A DNA stretch of 64,000 nt from Cavia porcellus (lineage: Eukaryota > Chordata > Mammalia > Rodentia > Caviidae), in the NCBI RefSeq assembly GCF_034190915.1, contig NW_026947545.1:3224001-3288000 (forward strand). Direction: 5' to 3'. The first letter of the stretch is position 1, and every line of letters starts with the position of its first letter. Under the pieces are notes generated by a model. The model made no database searches. It was not told the DNA's origin and saw only the letters and a list, made by a program, of their open reading frames with translations. Shown in pieces: positions 63,178 through 64,000 of the stretch. A program made the translations under genes and the position numbers.

Positions 63178-63707
63178 TATGGGTGTGTGTTACATTACAT
63201 TCACTAGTAGGAGTGAGAAAAACATCACGGGGTGGTGCGCATTGTATGGGTGTGTGTTACATTACATTCACTAGTAGGAGTGAGAAAAACATCACGGGGT
63301 GGTGCGCATTGTATGGGTGTGTGTTACATTACATTCACTAGTAGGAGTGAGAAAAACATCACGGGGTGGTGCGCATTGTATGGGTGTGTGTTACATTACA
63401 TTCACTAGTAGGAGTGAGAAAAACATCACGGGGTGGTGCGCATTGTATGGGTGTGTGTTACATTACATTCACTAGTAGGAGTGAGAAAAACATCACGGGG
63501 TGGTGCGCATTGTATGGGTGTGTGTTACATTACATTCACTAGTAGGAGTGAGAAAAACATCACGGGGTGGTGCGCATTGTATGGGTGTGTGTTACATTAC
63601 ATTCACTAGTAGGAGTGAGAAAAACATCACGGGGTGGTGCGCATTGTATGGGTGTGTGTTACATTATATTCACTACTAGGAGTGAGAAAAAAATCACGGG
63701 GTGGTGT

Positions 63708-63828
63708 GAATCCCAGGGTCTGAATTAGAATAGGCAGTGAGTGGCAATGTAAGATGGAGAAAAGCACCGCGGGGTGGTCAGCATGGGGAGGTCAGGGAAC
63801 ATGCAGTGGCAATGTAGGATAGGTTTCT
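63708..63828 (+). repeat. Divergent monomer island 10 (haplotype B)
   Basis: Haplotype B, 2496 bp after island 8. Its expected haplotype C partner would fall beyond the window end. Confidence 0.9.
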
Positions 63829-64000
63829 GAAAAACATCGCGGGGTGGTGCGCATTGTATGGGTGTGTGTTACATTACATTCACTAGTAGGAGTGAGAAAA
63901 ACATCACGGGGTGGTGCGCATTGTATGGGTGTGTGTTACATTACATTCACTAGTAGGAGTGAGCAAAACATCACGGGGTGGTGCGCATTGTATGGGTGTG

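Larger units (their letters stand above)
1..64000. repeat. 67-bp tandem satellite array spanning the entire window
   Basis: The same 67-bp unit repeats head to tail in one orientation from the first to the last base, so both array ends lie outside the window. Units mostly differ by single substitutions. Counting from the unit start at 1 to the unit start at 63952 gives 63951 bp. Subtracting 10 x 9 bp for divergent islands, adding 12 x 21 bp for a recurrent deletion and 6 bp net for single-base indels gives 64119 bp, exactly 957 units. Single-base losses lie near 1480, 8992, 14567, 20937, 25167, 57607 and 62074; one gain lies near 33903. Large non-coding arrays of this kind are typical of eukaryotic heterochromatin. 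Centromeric, pericentromeric or subtelomeric location is inference, and the family and species are not recognised. Confidence 0.98.
62693..64000 (+). repeat. Higher-order repeat unit 9 (truncated by window end)
   Basis: This begins the next period 2496 bp after the previous one, again with a doubled marker (62693, 62760). It repeats the GCGCACTG block, the consensus run and the first island (63708) of unit 8. It also shares with unit 8 the GAGCAAAAC variant two units after the island (near 61468 and 63961). If the pattern holds, a second island would start near 64253, outside the window. Confidence 0.8.

Noticed and set aside
1..64000. CRISPR array, because of a regular short repeat
   Set aside because: There are no unique spacers. 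The entire 67-bp step repeats with point variants, and there is no cas gene or leader.

Overview
The whole 64-kb window is one uninterrupted tandem satellite array. The repeat unit is 67 bp (about 45% GC, with the + strand G-rich over C at roughly 21 G to 9 C per unit). I see no credible protein-coding gene, tRNA, rRNA, transposon or CRISPR array. An array this long and non-coding points to a eukaryotic chromosome, most likely centromeric, pericentromeric or subtelomeric heterochromatin. The sequence alone does not let me name the species, and I do not recognise the satellite family.

The array keeps register almost perfectly. From the unit starting at base 1 to the last, incomplete unit starting at 63952, the distance is exactly 957 x 67 bp once three kinds of length change are counted. 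These are ten 2-unit divergent islands (+9 bp each), twelve copies of one 21-bp deletion, and eight single-base indels (seven losses, one gain). The spacings between landmarks that I checked obey the same arithmetic.

Layout. (1) 1-9900: the most heterogeneous part, with about 2.1-2.3 kb and 984-bp tandem duplications. (2) 9905-17901: two adjacent, almost identical copies of a 4.0-kb block. (3) 17902-44008: higher-order repeats (HORs) of 4.2-7.3 kb, each ended by a marker unit and a 143-bp divergent island. (4) 44009-55222: two HOR periods; the island is missing at the first period end, near 50.1 kb. (5) 55222-64000: a younger-looking domain with shorter periods (4975 then 2496 bp), paired islands 545 bp apart, and long runs of identical units.

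The HOR units share sub-modules in a fixed order: a module with an XhoI site and the 21-bp deletion, a cassette of linked single-base variants, marker units, then the island. Their lengths differ by whole numbers of 67-bp units, as expected from in-register unequal exchange. The islands look like diverged monomers (73 and 70 bp) and may be relics of an older form of the satellite. The most notable structural points are the strict register, the three island haplotypes, and the recurrent deletion that removes exactly the one small dyad in each unit.
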